From assembly GCF_000383575.1 (NCBI RefSeq), contig NZ_KB911579.1, forward strand, positions 5,231,424 through 5,295,423: 64,000 nucleotides of DNA, given 5' to 3'. The notes below the pieces were generated by a model. That model was not told the DNA's origin. It did no database searches and saw only the letters and a list, made by a program, of their open reading frames with translations. This document shows, piece by piece, positions 1 to 8,995 of this stretch. How positions within the stretch are numbered: the first letter of the stretch is position 1; each line of letters starts with the position of its first letter. Both the position numbers and the translations under genes were made by a program. This DNA is from Salinispora oceanensis (GTDB lineage: Bacteria; Actinomycetota; Actinomycetes; Mycobacteriales; Micromonosporaceae).

Positions 1-1
1 G

Positions 2-694
2 CCGGCCGAGGGTTGGACGGTGGCACACCAGATCGCACACCTGGCTGCCACCTTCCGGATGGCCGGTCTCGCAGCCGCTGCCCCGGACGAGTTCCGACGC
101 ATGATGTCCCAGATGAGTGACTCGTTCGAGTCCAACGTCCAGGCGGCGATGGCCCCATACGTGGCGCAGCCGCCGAGCCGGCTGCTGGGGGCGTGGCGCG
201 ACGAGCGGGCCACCACCCAGAAGGCCCTCGCCGCCGTCGCAGATGGCACTTTGCTGCCGTGGCTGGTCCGCCCGATCCCCGCGCCCGTGCTGGCGGCCGC
301 CGGGATGATGGAGTTGTTCGGGCACGGCCAGGACATCGCGGACGCCCTCGGGGCAGCGCGTCAACACACCGACCGGCTTCGCTACCTGGTGGAGTTCGCC
401 CTCCGCACCTGGGACTTCGGCTACCTGGCCCGCGGGCTTGAGGTGCCGGACACGCGGTTCCAGTTCCGCGTCACCGCGCCCTCCGGCGCGCGCTGGCAGT
501 TCGGTCCGGTCGAGGCCGAGCAGACCATCACCGGATCCGCCACCGACCTGTGCCTGCTGGTAACCCGACGTCGCCACCGCGACGACCTGGCGCTGAAGGC
601 CACAGGCAACGAAGCCGACCGGTGGCTGGACGTCGCGCAGGCATACCGCGGGCCGGCCGGTCCCGGCCGACGCCCCGGGCAGTTCGCCCGCTGA
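2..694 (+). CDS. TIGR03084/MDMPI-like metal-binding protein, 5' end outside window
   Basis: The frame is open from the first base (codons from position 2 read PAEGWTVAHQIAHL), so the true start lies upstream; the GTG at 20 is only the first start codon inside the window. The motif GWTVAHQIAHL is typical of the maleylpyruvate-isomerase/DinB-like family (TIGR03083/TIGR03084), four-helix bundle proteins that hold a metal through histidines and are often mycothiol-linked in actinobacteria. The C-terminal half (FQFRVTAPSGARWQFGPVEA and TDLCLLVTRRRHRDDL) matches the sterol-carrier-like tail of this family. The substrate is unknown. Family call is firm, enzymatic role is not. Confidence 0.8.
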   Translation, partial: PAEGWTVAHQIAHLAATFRMAGLAAAAPDEFRRMMSQMSDSFESNVQAAMAPYVAQPPSRLLGAWRDERATTQKALAAVADGTLLPWLVRPIPAPVLAAAGMMELFGHGQDIADALGAARQHTDRLRYLVEFALRTWDFGYLARGLEVPDTRFQFRVTAPSGARWQFGPVEAEQTITGSATDLCLLVTRRRHRDDLALKATGNEADRWLDVAQAYRGPAGPGRRPGQFAR

Positions 695-858
695 CGTCCC
701 CGGGTGCCCTGGCGGGAGAACCGCCAGGGCACCCGATCACATCCGCATCGACCAGGCCCTGGGCGAGCAGCGATCGTACGAGCGCGTGCCGCGAGGTAGC
801 GGCTGTCCCGCCTGGGCTTCCAGAAACTCGGAGACCCAACCCGCCAAGGTCGACTTAC

Positions 859-1857
859 TCAAGCAGCCCCTCGTTCATCGTCGGTCGTCCCCGGTCGGCC
901 GGAGGATGCGCCACCCGCCGCGCGGCGGAATCTCGTCGCGAGGCGATCGAACGCCAGCGCGAGTTCGTCTCCGTCGATCACCTCAAGGTCGAGGTCGAGC
1001 TGTGCCATCCAGAGCGCGAGCCGGTCCGGGTGATCGGAACCCAGCACGACCTGGCAGGTGAACTCGTCAACCACCTCGATCTCGACCGGGATGCGGATCT
1101 TCGCTGCGACCTCGGCGGCGGGAGCACGTACGAGTAGCCGGGCGCGGTACGTCCAGGCCGCCCTGCTGACCCGTCCAACGACGTACTCGACGACGTTGTC
1201 CGCCGGAATCGCACGCGGGTGAAACCGCACGCCCGTCGGTGCGTGCACCACCATGCGGTCGACCCGGAAGACCCGCCAGTCGTCCCGGTCGAGATCCCAG
1301 GCGAGTAGGTACCAGAGCGACCCCCAGCTCACCAGCCGTTGCGGCTCGGCATGGCGAACCCCTTCGCTGCCGCCCGGCTTGGTGTAGCCGAAGCGAAGCC
1401 GTTCCTGGCCGCGGATCGCGGCAGCGACCGCGCCGAGGACCGACAGATCCAGCGGTGGCCGTGCCCCCGGAACAACGCTCGTCGCCTCCCGCACCGCCGC
1501 AACGCGCCGGCGGAGGCGCGCGGGCAGCACCTGCTCCAGCTTCGCGAGCGCGGTAAGCGATGTCTCCTCGACACCGAGCCGTTGGGTCGCGACCGCACCC
1601 AGCCCGACCGCGACCGCCACCGCCTCGTCGTCGTCAAGCAGCAGTGGGGGCATCGCCGTACCGGCGGCCAGCCGGTACCCACCCGCGATGCCCGGGCGCG
1701 CGACCACGGGATAGCCGAGCGACCGCAGTTTGGCGACATCGGCGCGGACCGTCCTCGTGCTCACCTCCAGCCGGCCGGCGAGCTCGGCGCTCGTCCAGTC
1801 ACGCTTGAGCTGAAGCAGTGACAGCAGTTCGAGCAGGCGGGCCGAGGTCTCCAACAC
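859..1857 (-). CDS. WYL-domain (YafY-type) transcriptional regulator
   Basis: An N-terminal winged helix (SAELAGRLEVSTRTVRADV) is followed by a middle WYL domain (WGSLWYLLAWDLDRDDWRVF, with RVDRM after it) and a C-terminal WCX-like part. About 332 residues, usual for the family. WYL regulators sense small ligands or nucleic acid and usually control a neighbouring gene. I place the start at the GTG at 1857, just before the helix that opens the HTH; an upstream in-frame start at 1899 would add an atypical basic leader. The gene stands alone, convergent with the TIGR03084-like gene, and its target is not evident. Confidence 0.85.
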   Translation of the reverse strand: MLETSARLLELLSLLQLKRDWTSAELAGRLEVSTRTVRADVAKLRSLGYPVVARPGIAGGYRLAAGTAMPPLLLDDDEAVAVAVGLGAVATQRLGVEETSLTALAKLEQVLPARLRRRVAAVREATSVVPGARPPLDLSVLGAVAAAIRGQERLRFGYTKPGGSEGVRHAEPQRLVSWGSLWYLLAWDLDRDDWRVFRVDRMVVHAPTGVRFHPRAIPADNVVEYVVGRVSRAAWTYRARLLVRAPAAEVAAKIRIPVEIEVVDEFTCQVVLGSDHPDRLALWMAQLDLDLEVIDGDELALAFDRLATRFRRAAGGASSGRPGTTDDERGAA

Positions 1858-1899
1858 GTCCCCAGCATGACAGCGATTGCGGAAGCTAACCTGCCGCAT

Positions 1900-2100
1900 C
1901 TATCCGGAGGATGTCGATGTAGGCGAGACAGCCGGGCCATCCGGCACCCGGCCCGCCACCAACCCACCGAGCGTCGGCAGCCGAGGCCCCCATGCCGTCG
2001 TTGGCGCCGCCGGCCGGTCCCGGAAGGCAACGACGACCAGCCAGGTGGCTATCAGGCACACGAGGACACCGCCTACCGATGCCACCACGCTCTTGACCAC
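1900..2100 (-). CDS. small single-pass membrane protein (66 aa)
   Basis: A 66-residue frame starts at a GTG preceded by a clear GGAGG six bases upstream. Residues about 4-26 form one strong transmembrane helix (VVASVGGVLVCLIATWLVVV), followed by FRDRPAAPTTAW and a Pro/Gly/Ser-rich tail. It lies downstream of the uridine-kinase-like gene on the same strand, 79 bases away, and could be co-transcribed. I do not recognise a family. The ribosome site and the helix are the support. Confidence 0.5.
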   Translation of the reverse strand: MVKSVVASVGGVLVCLIATWLVVVAFRDRPAAPTTAWGPRLPTLGGLVAGRVPDGPAVSPTSTSSG

Positions 2101-2179
2101 CCTGGACCTCCACAGTAGGGCCCATCGTCGATGGCGGTTGGAGCAACGCGGTTCGTGCTCGTAGCCCCGTCGAGTGCGC

Positions 2180-2854
2180 TCAGCGTGCTGGAGTCTCCCA
2201 GGCCGGCAACCCAGGCTCGTCGTTGTGCACAACGATATCGACGTGGTCGGTCGGACGAACCGTGGCAAAGTAAAGCTGTTGCGAGGGGATGTAACGCTCC
2301 CGCCAGCGTCGTTCGACATCGCCCCGGGCTGCCGCCCGGCATTCTCGGATCACGGCACGATCCACGGTCGTGTCAAAGGCTGTCGACACGAAGATGCGCA
2401 GGTCCCACCGATCGATCAACTCTGGGCGCATGAGGAAGACGCCGTCGAAGACCAGCACGGCGTTGGCGGGGGCGGTCATGACCGGTGGGGACAGCACGGA
2501 ATCCGCGATGTGGTCGTAGACCGCGGGTTGGAAGCGTCGATCTCCGCCCGGACCAAGCGGATCGAGCAGGACTCGGGTCAGCGCGTCGTGGTCGTGGGCG
2601 TCGAAGTAGCAGCCCTCGGCCGAGTACTCGCCCCGTGGATAACGCCGCGCTCGAGGAAAGACGAAGTCGTCGATCGTGGCACGAATGACAGCGCGGCCCT
2701 GGTCACGCAAGACGACGGCCAGCTCGTCGGCGAGGGTGGTCTTGCCGGCGGCGGGTGGTCCGTCAACAGCTACCCGGGTGGGGTGCCCGAGTACGACGGA
2801 TCCGACCGCCCCAGCCAGGCGGCCAAGCAACTCGTCCCGGGTTCCCTGCTCCAT
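2180..2854 (-). CDS. uridine kinase-like P-loop NTPase
   Basis: The 224-residue protein has a Walker A motif GPPAAGKTT near residue 33 and the family signature IDDFVFPRARRYPRGEYSAE. It also has a DAHDHDAL segment and the C-terminal sequence QQLYFATVRPTDHVDIVVHN, all characteristic of the uridine kinase/phosphoribulokinase superfamily. Such proteins phosphorylate uridine or cytidine with ATP or GTP in pyrimidine salvage, but this actinobacterial branch is not well characterised, so the exact substrate is open. Length and motif order are complete. Confidence 0.85.
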   Translation of the reverse strand: MEQGTRDELLGRLAGAVGSVVLGHPTRVAVDGPPAAGKTTLADELAVVLRDQGRAVIRATIDDFVFPRARRYPRGEYSAEGCYFDAHDHDALTRVLLDPLGPGGDRRFQPAVYDHIADSVLSPPVMTAPANAVLVFDGVFLMRPELIDRWDLRIFVSTAFDTTVDRAVIRECRAAARGDVERRWRERYIPSQQLYFATVRPTDHVDIVVHNDEPGLPAWETPAR

Positions 2855-2909
2855 AGTGCGCCCCGTCCTCCTCCGCGAAGCCAGCCCGGCCCGGTCGCGC
2901 TACTACCTG

Positions 2910-2937
2910 GGATCACTCCGCGTGCGCGGGGAACATC
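2910..2937. repeat. solitary type I-E CRISPR-repeat-like sequence (no array)
   Basis: A 28-base segment has the layout of type I-E repeats: a GGATCAC lead, a CCGCG-TG-CGCGG hairpin and a GGGGAAC end. No second copy occurs about 61 bases on either side and there is no cas gene in the window. It is therefore a lone repeat-like sequence, either a relic or chance in a high-GC genome. Confidence 0.3.
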
Positions 2938-3084
2938 ATTCCTGAACCCCGGCTCCAGGAGCAATATCTTGTCTTGGACGGGCCGATATCTCCGACGTCC
3001 AAATGTTCGTCAGCAACCTCACTGGCAGTGCGTAGGTAGGTGCCGATTACGGACCAGCCCCGTCTCTGCTGCGCGCTCGCCAAA

Positions 3085-4005
3085 TCACAGCCCGGCGCAC
3101 CTGTCCTGCTCGTCGCCGTGGTCGCGGCTAGTGTGGCGAAGCGCCGCGATGCAAGCGGCGACTGCCGGGTGGTCTCCTGCGCCCCTCCGGTACGCGATCC
3201 GGGTACGTCGCCTGATAGCGAGGGGTACGAGGCGGACCCCCGCGGGCGGTTGCCCGACGGCGAGTTGAGGCACCAGCCCGACGCCTTGTCCGGCGGCCAC
3301 AAGGGCCAGCATGGCGGCGAAATCGTCGGCGTGGTGGCGCACCGTCGGGCGGAAGCCGGCCAACTCGCAGGCGTGCAGGGCAACCGAGTGGCACAGCGTC
3401 CCCTGGCTACCCGCGATCCACTCGGCATCGCGCACCGAGTGCATCGGGTCACCTCGAAGATCGCACTCCATTTCGGTCGGCAGGGCGAGGAAGACCGTCT
3501 CTTCCAGCAGAGGCGTCGAGTCCAGCGCCGGATCCGAATCGACCGGCACGATGTCGTAGTCGTGATCGAGGGCCACGTCGAGGCGACGGTCGCGCAGCGC
3601 GTTGGGCACGGCGACCGGGTCCAGTTCGGTGACCATCAGGTCGAGCGCGGGATGGTCGAGGGCCAGCGCGACCAGCGCCGGCGCCAACACGGTACGGACG
3701 GCACTCGGATACGCGCCGATGCGTACCGTGCCGGAGAGCCCCCCGCGGGCGGCGGCCAGCGTGGCGTCCGCCGCTTCTAGGGCGGCAAGGACCACCTCGG
3801 CTTGTCGCACCAGCGCCTCCCCGGTGGGGGTGAGAGTGACCCGGCGGCCGGCGCGTTCCAGTAGCGCGACGCCGGCTTCCCGTTGCAGCGCGGCGAGCTG
3901 CTGGGAGACGGCGGATGGCGTGTAGGTGTGCGCCTCAGCGACGGCGGCGATGGTGCCCAGGCGGGCCAGGTCGCGCAGCAGGCGCAGGCGGCGGACGTCA
4001 AGCAT
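3085..4005 (-). CDS. LysR-family transcriptional regulator
   Basis: The 306-residue protein starts MLDVRRLRLLRDLARLGT, followed by the HTH segment TPSAVSQQLAALQREAGVAL and RAGRRVTLTPTGEALV, the classic LysR N terminus. The remaining ~200 residues form the two-lobed effector domain. It is transcribed divergently from the DapA-like gene with only 70 bases between the starts, the arrangement in which a LysR protein usually controls its neighbour. The effector is unknown; a substrate or product of the aldolase-like enzyme is the natural guess. Confidence 0.9.
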   Translation of the reverse strand: MLDVRRLRLLRDLARLGTIAAVAEAHTYTPSAVSQQLAALQREAGVALLERAGRRVTLTPTGEALVRQAEVVLAALEAADATLAAARGGLSGTVRIGAYPSAVRTVLAPALVALALDHPALDLMVTELDPVAVPNALRDRRLDVALDHDYDIVPVDSDPALDSTPLLEETVFLALPTEMECDLRGDPMHSVRDAEWIAGSQGTLCHSVALHACELAGFRPTVRHHADDFAAMLALVAAGQGVGLVPQLAVGQPPAGVRLVPLAIRRRTRIAYRRGAGDHPAVAACIAALRHTSRDHGDEQDRCAGL

Positions 4006-4075
4006 CAGCCAAGCTTACGTATTCAGTCAGTAATCGGAACTGGTTCTTCACAGTCTCGACCCGGAGGCTGGAGGC
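4006..4075. promoter_or_regulatory. divergent LysR / DapA-like control region
   Basis: These 70 bases separate two divergent starts and must hold both promoters. An interrupted TTA...TAA-type dyad lies in TTACGTATTCAGTCAGTAA near 4013-4031, compatible with a LysR T-N11-A site. A GGAGG lies 8 bases before the ATG of the DapA-like gene. Confidence 0.4.
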
Positions 4076-4954
4076 ATGACGCTGACCGGCCTGTACGTAC
4101 CGCTGATCACACCGTTTGACGAGCGGGGCGCTGTCGCCTTCGACGCCCTGACCGCCCTCGCCAACCAGGTCCTGGAAGGTGGGGCAGCCGGCCTGGTCGC
4201 CCTCGGCACCACCGCAGAACCGCACGCTCTCACCGACGCCGAGCAGCAAGGTGTGGTCGACGTCGTCGCGGCGGTCTGCCGCGAGCGCGCGGCCCAACTT
4301 CTGGTCGGCGCGCACACCCTCGATGCACTTCGGGTGCTCGGCGGACGGCCTGAGGTCACGGCGGCGCTCTGCCTGGTGCCGCCGTTCCTGCGGCCCGGCG
4401 AGGAGGCCGTACTCGCCCACTTCGCCCGACTGGCCGAGGATTCTCCCGTGCCGCTGGTCGCCTACCATGTCCCCTACCGCACCGGGCAGCCGCTCTCCGT
4501 CGGGACCCTGCGCCGGCTGGCTGGCCTGCCCGGCGTGGTGGGAATCAAGCACACTGTCGGCGGCATTGACGCCGACACCCTCGCCTTCCTCGCTGACCTA
4601 CCCCCGGGTCACTCGGTACTGTGCGGCGAAGACGCTTACGTCTCCGCGCTGCTCGCTCTTGGCGGGCACGGCGGCATCCTCGCCTCAGCGCACGTCGCCA
4701 CCAACGACTACGCCTCGCTGATCAGGGCCTGGCAGGCCGGGGACGCCACCCGTGCCAGATCGCTCGGCCACCGCCTCGCCACGCTATCGACGGCGCTTCT
4801 CGCCGAACCCAACCCATCCGTCATCAAAGCGGTGCTACACGCCCAGCGACGCATCCCCACGCCGATGGTCCGCCCACCGCTGCTGCCCGCCACGCCAACG
4901 GCCACGGCACGGGGCCTGAAGCACGTAAACGAACAGATCAGGACGTCGACGTAG
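4076..4954 (+). CDS. dihydrodipicolinate synthase/N-acetylneuraminate lyase family aldolase
   Basis: The 292-residue TIM-barrel protein carries the family landmarks: LGTTAEPHAL (substrate-carboxylate loop, GTTAE instead of the common GTTGE), YHVPYRTG with the catalytic tyrosine, and GIKHTVGG with the Schiff-base lysine. Members condense or cleave pyruvate with an aldehyde. The housekeeping dapA normally sits with dapB or in another context, so this LysR-controlled copy is more likely a catabolic or specialised pyruvate aldolase. The substrate cannot be inferred. The ATG is preceded by GGAGG at good spacing. Confidence 0.85.
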   Translation: MTLTGLYVPLITPFDERGAVAFDALTALANQVLEGGAAGLVALGTTAEPHALTDAEQQGVVDVVAAVCRERAAQLLVGAHTLDALRVLGGRPEVTAALCLVPPFLRPGEEAVLAHFARLAEDSPVPLVAYHVPYRTGQPLSVGTLRRLAGLPGVVGIKHTVGGIDADTLAFLADLPPGHSVLCGEDAYVSALLALGGHGGILASAHVATNDYASLIRAWQAGDATRARSLGHRLATLSTALLAEPNPSVIKAVLHAQRRIPTPMVRPPLLPATPTATARGLKHVNEQIRTST

Positions 4955-5405
4955 GACGACTATGCAACGGCGCTCCAGGTACGCGGCCGGCAGAGGGGCA
5001 CGGCTTCCCGGCAACGCACCCGCCAGTCGCACTGCCGGCGTCAGGCCACATCTACTACGGACCGTGATGCACATCGGCGGCGGCAAGCAGGATGAACTCG
5101 CTTCCCACGAATACGCGAGTCTGCCGTTCTGTTCCCTCTAATCGCAGGATAAAAGCAGCCGTACTTCGGCTGGCTGTTCACCGAGCCTTTCCGCACCAGC
5201 CGAGCACGGCACAGGTGAAGACGAACTGCCCACCCGGCCGGTAGGCAGAGAGCCGTTCGGCGAGGTCGAGCCCGCCCATCATCCCCTCGCTGTGGAATAG
5301 CGCACTGGCATGACAATGGACCGCGTACGAGGATTTCCGGACCCACGCTCCACCGCACGGCCAGCCGGCCTTCTAGAACGGCCCGCAGCTAGCCACGGTG
5401 GTCGC
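4955..5405. other. intergenic stretch without a firm gene
   Basis: No convincing complete gene. On the minus strand a frame open from about 5375 to the stop at 5178-5180 reads ASALFHSEGMMGGLDLAE and then YRPGGQFVFTCAVLGW. This looks protein-like but has no good start, and may be the 3' relic of a lost gene. Confidence 0.4.
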
Positions 5406-6065
5406 TCACTCCCGAGCCTGGTGGACAAGGATCGCCACCTGCACGCGGTTCGCGCAGTCCAGCTTCGCCATGATCCGGGAGACGTACACCTTGACCGTCG
5501 CCACGCTCATGAACAGGTCGCCACCTATCTCCGCGTTCGACCTTCCCGCGGCCACCCCCGCGGCGACCTCCCGTTCTCGCTTGGTCAGGTGCGCCAACGC
5601 TGCCCGGGCGACGGTCACCCGGTCATGGTGCCCATCGTTGTCCGCCCCCTGAACCACGTAGTCGATCAATCGCTCGACCACGGCCGGAGAAAGCATCGAC
5701 TCGCCCGCCGCCACAGCACGCACCGAATCCTGGATCTGCCGCGGTGGCATATCCTTGAGCAGGAAACCATTGGCACCCGCCCGCAGCGCCCGCAGGATGT
5801 GGTCGTCGGTGTTGAAAGTGGTCAGTACGATCACCGCTGGCGGCTCGTCGAGCGATCGCACCGCCGCGGTGGCGGACAGACCGTCCAGACCCGGCATCCG
5901 AATGTCCATAAGCACCACGTCCGGGCGTAGCCGCTGGGCGACAGCGACCGCATCGGCGCCGTCCGCCGCCTCCGCCACCACTTCGATATCCTCGGCTGCG
6001 TTGAGCACCGCCGACAGTCCGACCCGAACCAGCGCGTCGTCGTCTACCACCAGCACCTTGATCAC
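5406..6065 (-). CDS. LuxR/NarL-family response regulator
   Basis: The receiver domain begins VIKVLVVDDDALVRVGL with the acidic pair, has the phospho-acceptor aspartate in VVLMDIRMPG and the conserved lysine in LLKDMPP. The C terminus has a LuxR-type HTH (LTKREREVAAGVAAGRSNAE, then KVYVSRIMAKLDCANR). I choose the GTG at 6065 because it overlaps the stop of the upstream kinase gene as GTGA and starts right at the receiver fold. It is the cognate partner of that kinase; the DNA target is unknown. Confidence 0.93.
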   Translation of the reverse strand: MIKVLVVDDDALVRVGLSAVLNAAEDIEVVAEAADGADAVAVAQRLRPDVVLMDIRMPGLDGLSATAAVRSLDEPPAVIVLTTFNTDDHILRALRAGANGFLLKDMPPRQIQDSVRAVAAGESMLSPAVVERLIDYVVQGADNDGHHDRVTVARAALAHLTKREREVAAGVAAGRSNAEIGGDLFMSVATVKVYVSRIMAKLDCANRVQVAILVHQARE

Positions 6066-7219
6066 GCCGGCCACGGTAGCCACGCCTCCAGCTGGAACAC
6101 GACTCGCCCTTCCGGAACACGCCGCATGCCGTACGACAGTCGGCCACCAGCCAGCGCGACCCGCTCCGCCAGCCCGACGAGACCGAAGTGGCTACCGGGA
6201 ACCGGTGTGCGGCCCCGGCTGGCCAGGGCGTTGCGCAGCCGTATCCGGACCTCCCGCGCACTGGCGCGCTCCAGCAGAATCTCAACGGGCCGGTTCGGCG
6301 CGTGCTTGCGCGCATTCGTCAAACCCTCCTGAACCAACCGGTAGATCGTCCGGCCGACAAGTTCGGATGGATCGCCGGTAGCTCGAAAATCGACCCGGAT
6401 CTCGGTGCCGGCGGCCCGCGCCTCGGCGACGAGCCGGGCAAGATCGGCAATTCCCGGCTGCGGGCGCAGTCCGTCGGTGTCGGTGCCGGCACGCAGCACG
6501 CCGAGGATCTCCCGGAGATCCTCGAGCGCCCGATGCGACTGCAGCCGAATGCCCGTCACGGACTCCGCGACGCCGGGCGGCAGATCGGAACGGACCTCCA
6601 GCGCGCCGGCCTGCAGGCTCACCAGCGAGATACGGTGCGCCAGTACGTCGTGCATCTCCCCGGCAATCCGCTGCCGTTCCTGCACGCGCAACCGCTCGGC
6701 CCGCTCCTGCGCCTCGACCTCGGCCCGCTCGGCCCGCTCGTACAACCCAGCGATCGCCTCGTACCGGGCCCGCGCGGTGCTGCCCGCCGCCAGCACGAGC
6801 GACATCAACGCCACGTAGAGGATATTGGTGTTGAATGCGCTCAGCGCGGGAGCCGGAAGCAGTACCGAGTAGGGGACGTAGATCAACAGGCTGGCCCCGA
6901 ACGTGGCCGCCGTGGTGGACCAGCTGCAGAGTGCGCTGACCGTGTAGACGGCGATCAGCACCGCGACGATCACCAGATCGGTGACGGTGAGCAGCAGGGC
7001 GAGCACCACCGTGACGGCGACCGGATACCGCCGCCGGAACCACAGTGCGACGGTGCCGAGCACCGCCAGGCCAAACGCCGCGTCCAGCGCATCCCCGGTG
7101 AGCTGGCCACGTTGCTCGGCCGACCCGGCGATGGCCAGCGCGCCCAGCGCCGAGACCGCCAACAGAGCAAGGTCGGCGAGGCGGTCCCGGACCGGAGTGG
7201 CCGGACGGGAGACGGTCAC
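6062..7219 (-). CDS. sensor histidine kinase, HisKA_3 type
   Basis: About 385 residues: four to five hydrophobic segments in the N-terminal ~150 residues, a coiled linker rich in ERAERAEVEAQERAERL, the dimerisation/phosphoacceptor motif GEMHDVLAHRISLVSLQAGA and an N-box EGLTNARKHAP. The usual DxGxG of the ATP lid is replaced by a short segment ending GSHFGLVGLAERV, as in many actinobacterial kinases of this class. The GTG at 7219 overlaps the stop of the upstream YqeB-like gene as GTGA, and its own stop overlaps the regulator start. The three genes form one coupled operon. Confidence 0.9.
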   Translation of the reverse strand: MTVSRPATPVRDRLADLALLAVSALGALAIAGSAEQRGQLTGDALDAAFGLAVLGTVALWFRRRYPVAVTVVLALLLTVTDLVIVAVLIAVYTVSALCSWSTTAATFGASLLIYVPYSVLLPAPALSAFNTNILYVALMSLVLAAGSTARARYEAIAGLYERAERAEVEAQERAERLRVQERQRIAGEMHDVLAHRISLVSLQAGALEVRSDLPPGVAESVTGIRLQSHRALEDLREILGVLRAGTDTDGLRPQPGIADLARLVAEARAAGTEIRVDFRATGDPSELVGRTIYRLVQEGLTNARKHAPNRPVEILLERASAREVRIRLRNALASRGRTPVPGSHFGLVGLAERVALAGGRLSYGMRRVPEGRVVFQLEAWLPWPA

Positions 7220-7947
7220 GACTGGACGAGCGGGCGCCAGAACTGATGCACACCCTCGTCCCGAATGACGTAACCCATCTTCTCCAGCGCCGCGCTGAGG
7301 GCGTGGATCTCGCGGTGCGCCTTGTTCTTCAGCGCCGACTGCCGGGCCGCGAGCACGTCGTTGGCCGCGGCCGGCAGTTCCGGCGTGGCGGCCGTCCAGG
7401 ATCGGAAGAGGTCGGCGTACGGATCGTGGTCGTGCCAGGGGTAGCCGTGCCGGCGGAACCCCGCGGCGATTGCCGCCTGGTGCGCCTGGTGTCGGTCCCG
7501 GACCAGCTGGCACGACCGCAAGTCGAGGACCACGAGCTTCTTGCCGTCCAGGAACACCGCCGACACCCGGTCGCGGGCGAAGGTACGGGTGCCGTCGCCC
7601 TTTGTCACCCGCAGCTCGGCATCGTCGATCGTCACCCGCAGCGACTCACTCATCGCGGCGAACGCCGTCACCAACGCGAGCACCAGCCAGATGGCGAGGT
7701 TCACGGCAACCTCCCACGGCTTGTCGATCCCGCCAACGAGCCAAAAGATCGGCTTGAGCGGCAGTGCTGTCTCCCAGCTCAACATCCACCGAGCCAGCGG
7801 CGGAAGGGAGAGCCCGACCAGGAGTACCAACCCAGGCAGGCCCAGGAACAGTGCGAGCCGATCGGACAGGGCAGCGATCAGAACCGTCTGTCCACCGCCA
7901 CTGTCGGGACTGGCACGAGGTCCGTCGCGGAACTTGTTGGTGGCCAT
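7216..7947 (-). CDS. YqeB-like membrane protein coupled to a two-component system
   Basis: 243 residues with two clusters of transmembrane helices (about residues 30-50 and 75-105). A PH-like segment follows (SLRVTIDDAELRVTKGDGT, KKLVVLDLRSCQLVRDRHQA), then a helical tail containing KAHREIHALSAALEKMGYVI. The layout matches the uncharacterised YqeB family known from Bacillus subtilis. The start at 7947 (MATNKF) is preferred to an upstream ATG at 7968. Because its stop overlaps the kinase start, it may act as an accessory sensor or as a client of the system; this is inference. Confidence 0.7.
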   Translation of the reverse strand: MATNKFRDGPRASPDSGGGQTVLIAALSDRLALFLGLPGLVLLVGLSLPPLARWMLSWETALPLKPIFWLVGGIDKPWEVAVNLAIWLVLALVTAFAAMSESLRVTIDDAELRVTKGDGTRTFARDRVSAVFLDGKKLVVLDLRSCQLVRDRHQAHQAAIAAGFRRHGYPWHDHDPYADLFRSWTAATPELPAAANDVLAARQSALKNKAHREIHALSAALEKMGYVIRDEGVHQFWRPLVQS

Positions 7948-8374
7948 TTCGCATGCCTTCCGACTCATCGGGCATCTCCGATACGGCCCGGCTCGACTCT
8001 CACGCTAATCGGCGATCGACATGCCGCACCAGTAGCCGATGGTTGAGATCGCGTCTGCTCGTCAGGACCATCGGCAGCCGCAGAGTCAGGCCCTTGACCT
8101 GCAGTTTCCGGGATGCGGCGAAACCGTGGCAGCGCCCCAGCCAGCCTGTTCACCTTCGTCTAAATTCGCCGTCTTGGGCCACGTGGTCCAGCACCCCCTG
8201 ATTGAGCAGGGCCTGGATAGGGCTTGAAGACTGAGTGCAGGACAGCCAGCCGCCGCAAGGGAATGGCGAACCGTGTCGACCGTGCGGTCCGGCCTCGGGT
8301 GGTTCACCCTGCCCCGGCCGTCTGTCGAGTAGCCGGCGCGCTGGCAGCCCAGCGGGGCGGGTTAGCCTGCGGTC
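7948..8374. other. intergenic stretch without a firm gene
   Basis: Region between the YqeB-like gene and the YdeI-like gene. A minus-strand tail ending at 8150 (SPIQALLNQGVLDHVAQDGE) reads like the 3' end of a protein gene but has no supported 5' part, so it is at most a relic. The promoter for the YdeI-like gene must lie in the right-hand part. Confidence 0.4.
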
Positions 8375-8995
8375 ATGGCGAGCGCTGAACTGAACGAGTT
8401 GATCGTCGCGGATGCCGAGGCACTGCGCACGTGGTTGGCGGCACACCATGTTACGTCGCCTGGGGTCTGGCTCGCCCTGACCAGGAAAGGCGGCACCACC
8501 ACCACGCTGACGTGGCAGCAGGCGGTGGATGAGGCCCTGTGTTTCGGCTGGATAGACGGACAGGGCCGGAAGCGGGATCGGGAGACATCCTGGATCCGGT
8601 TTACCCCGCGCCGGCCCCGCAGTTCCTGGTCGCAACGCAATGTCGGTCACGTGGCCCGGCTGGAGGCGCAGGGGCGAATGATGCCCGCCGGCCGAGCTGC
8701 GGTGGAAGCCGCGAAGGCGGACGGGCGGTGGGCGGCCGCCTATGCCCCGCCGTCGGAGGCCGAGGTGCCGGACGACCTACTCGCCGCCATCGCCGCCGAC
8801 CCTGCGGCCCAGGCCATGTTCGACGTACTCACCAGGACCAACCGGTTCGCTCTCATCCAACGCCTTGCTGCCGTCAAGCGGACGCAGACCCGCGAGCGCA
8901 AGATCGGAGAATTCGTCACCATGCTGGCCCGCCACGAAACGATCTACCCGCAGAAGGCCACACCGCCGACCTCGCCGCAGTCGGCGGCCTCGTGA
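8375..8995 (+). CDS. YdeI/OmpD-associated (bacteriocin-protection type) family protein
   Basis: 206 residues. Typical segments of the YdeI family are ALRTWLAAHHVTSPGVWLAL, VDEALCFGWIDGQGRKRD, IRFTPRRPRSSWSQRN and a C-terminal AVKRTQTRERKI. Members are widespread small cytoplasmic proteins annotated as bacteriocin-protection or OmpD-associated, but the molecular function is not established. Its 3' end overlaps the convergent WYL regulator by about 50 bases. Confidence 0.85.
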   Translation: MASAELNELIVADAEALRTWLAAHHVTSPGVWLALTRKGGTTTTLTWQQAVDEALCFGWIDGQGRKRDRETSWIRFTPRRPRSSWSQRNVGHVARLEAQGRMMPAGRAAVEAAKADGRWAAAYAPPSEAEVPDDLLAAIAADPAAQAMFDVLTRTNRFALIQRLAAVKRTQTRERKIGEFVTMLARHETIYPQKATPPTSPQSAAS

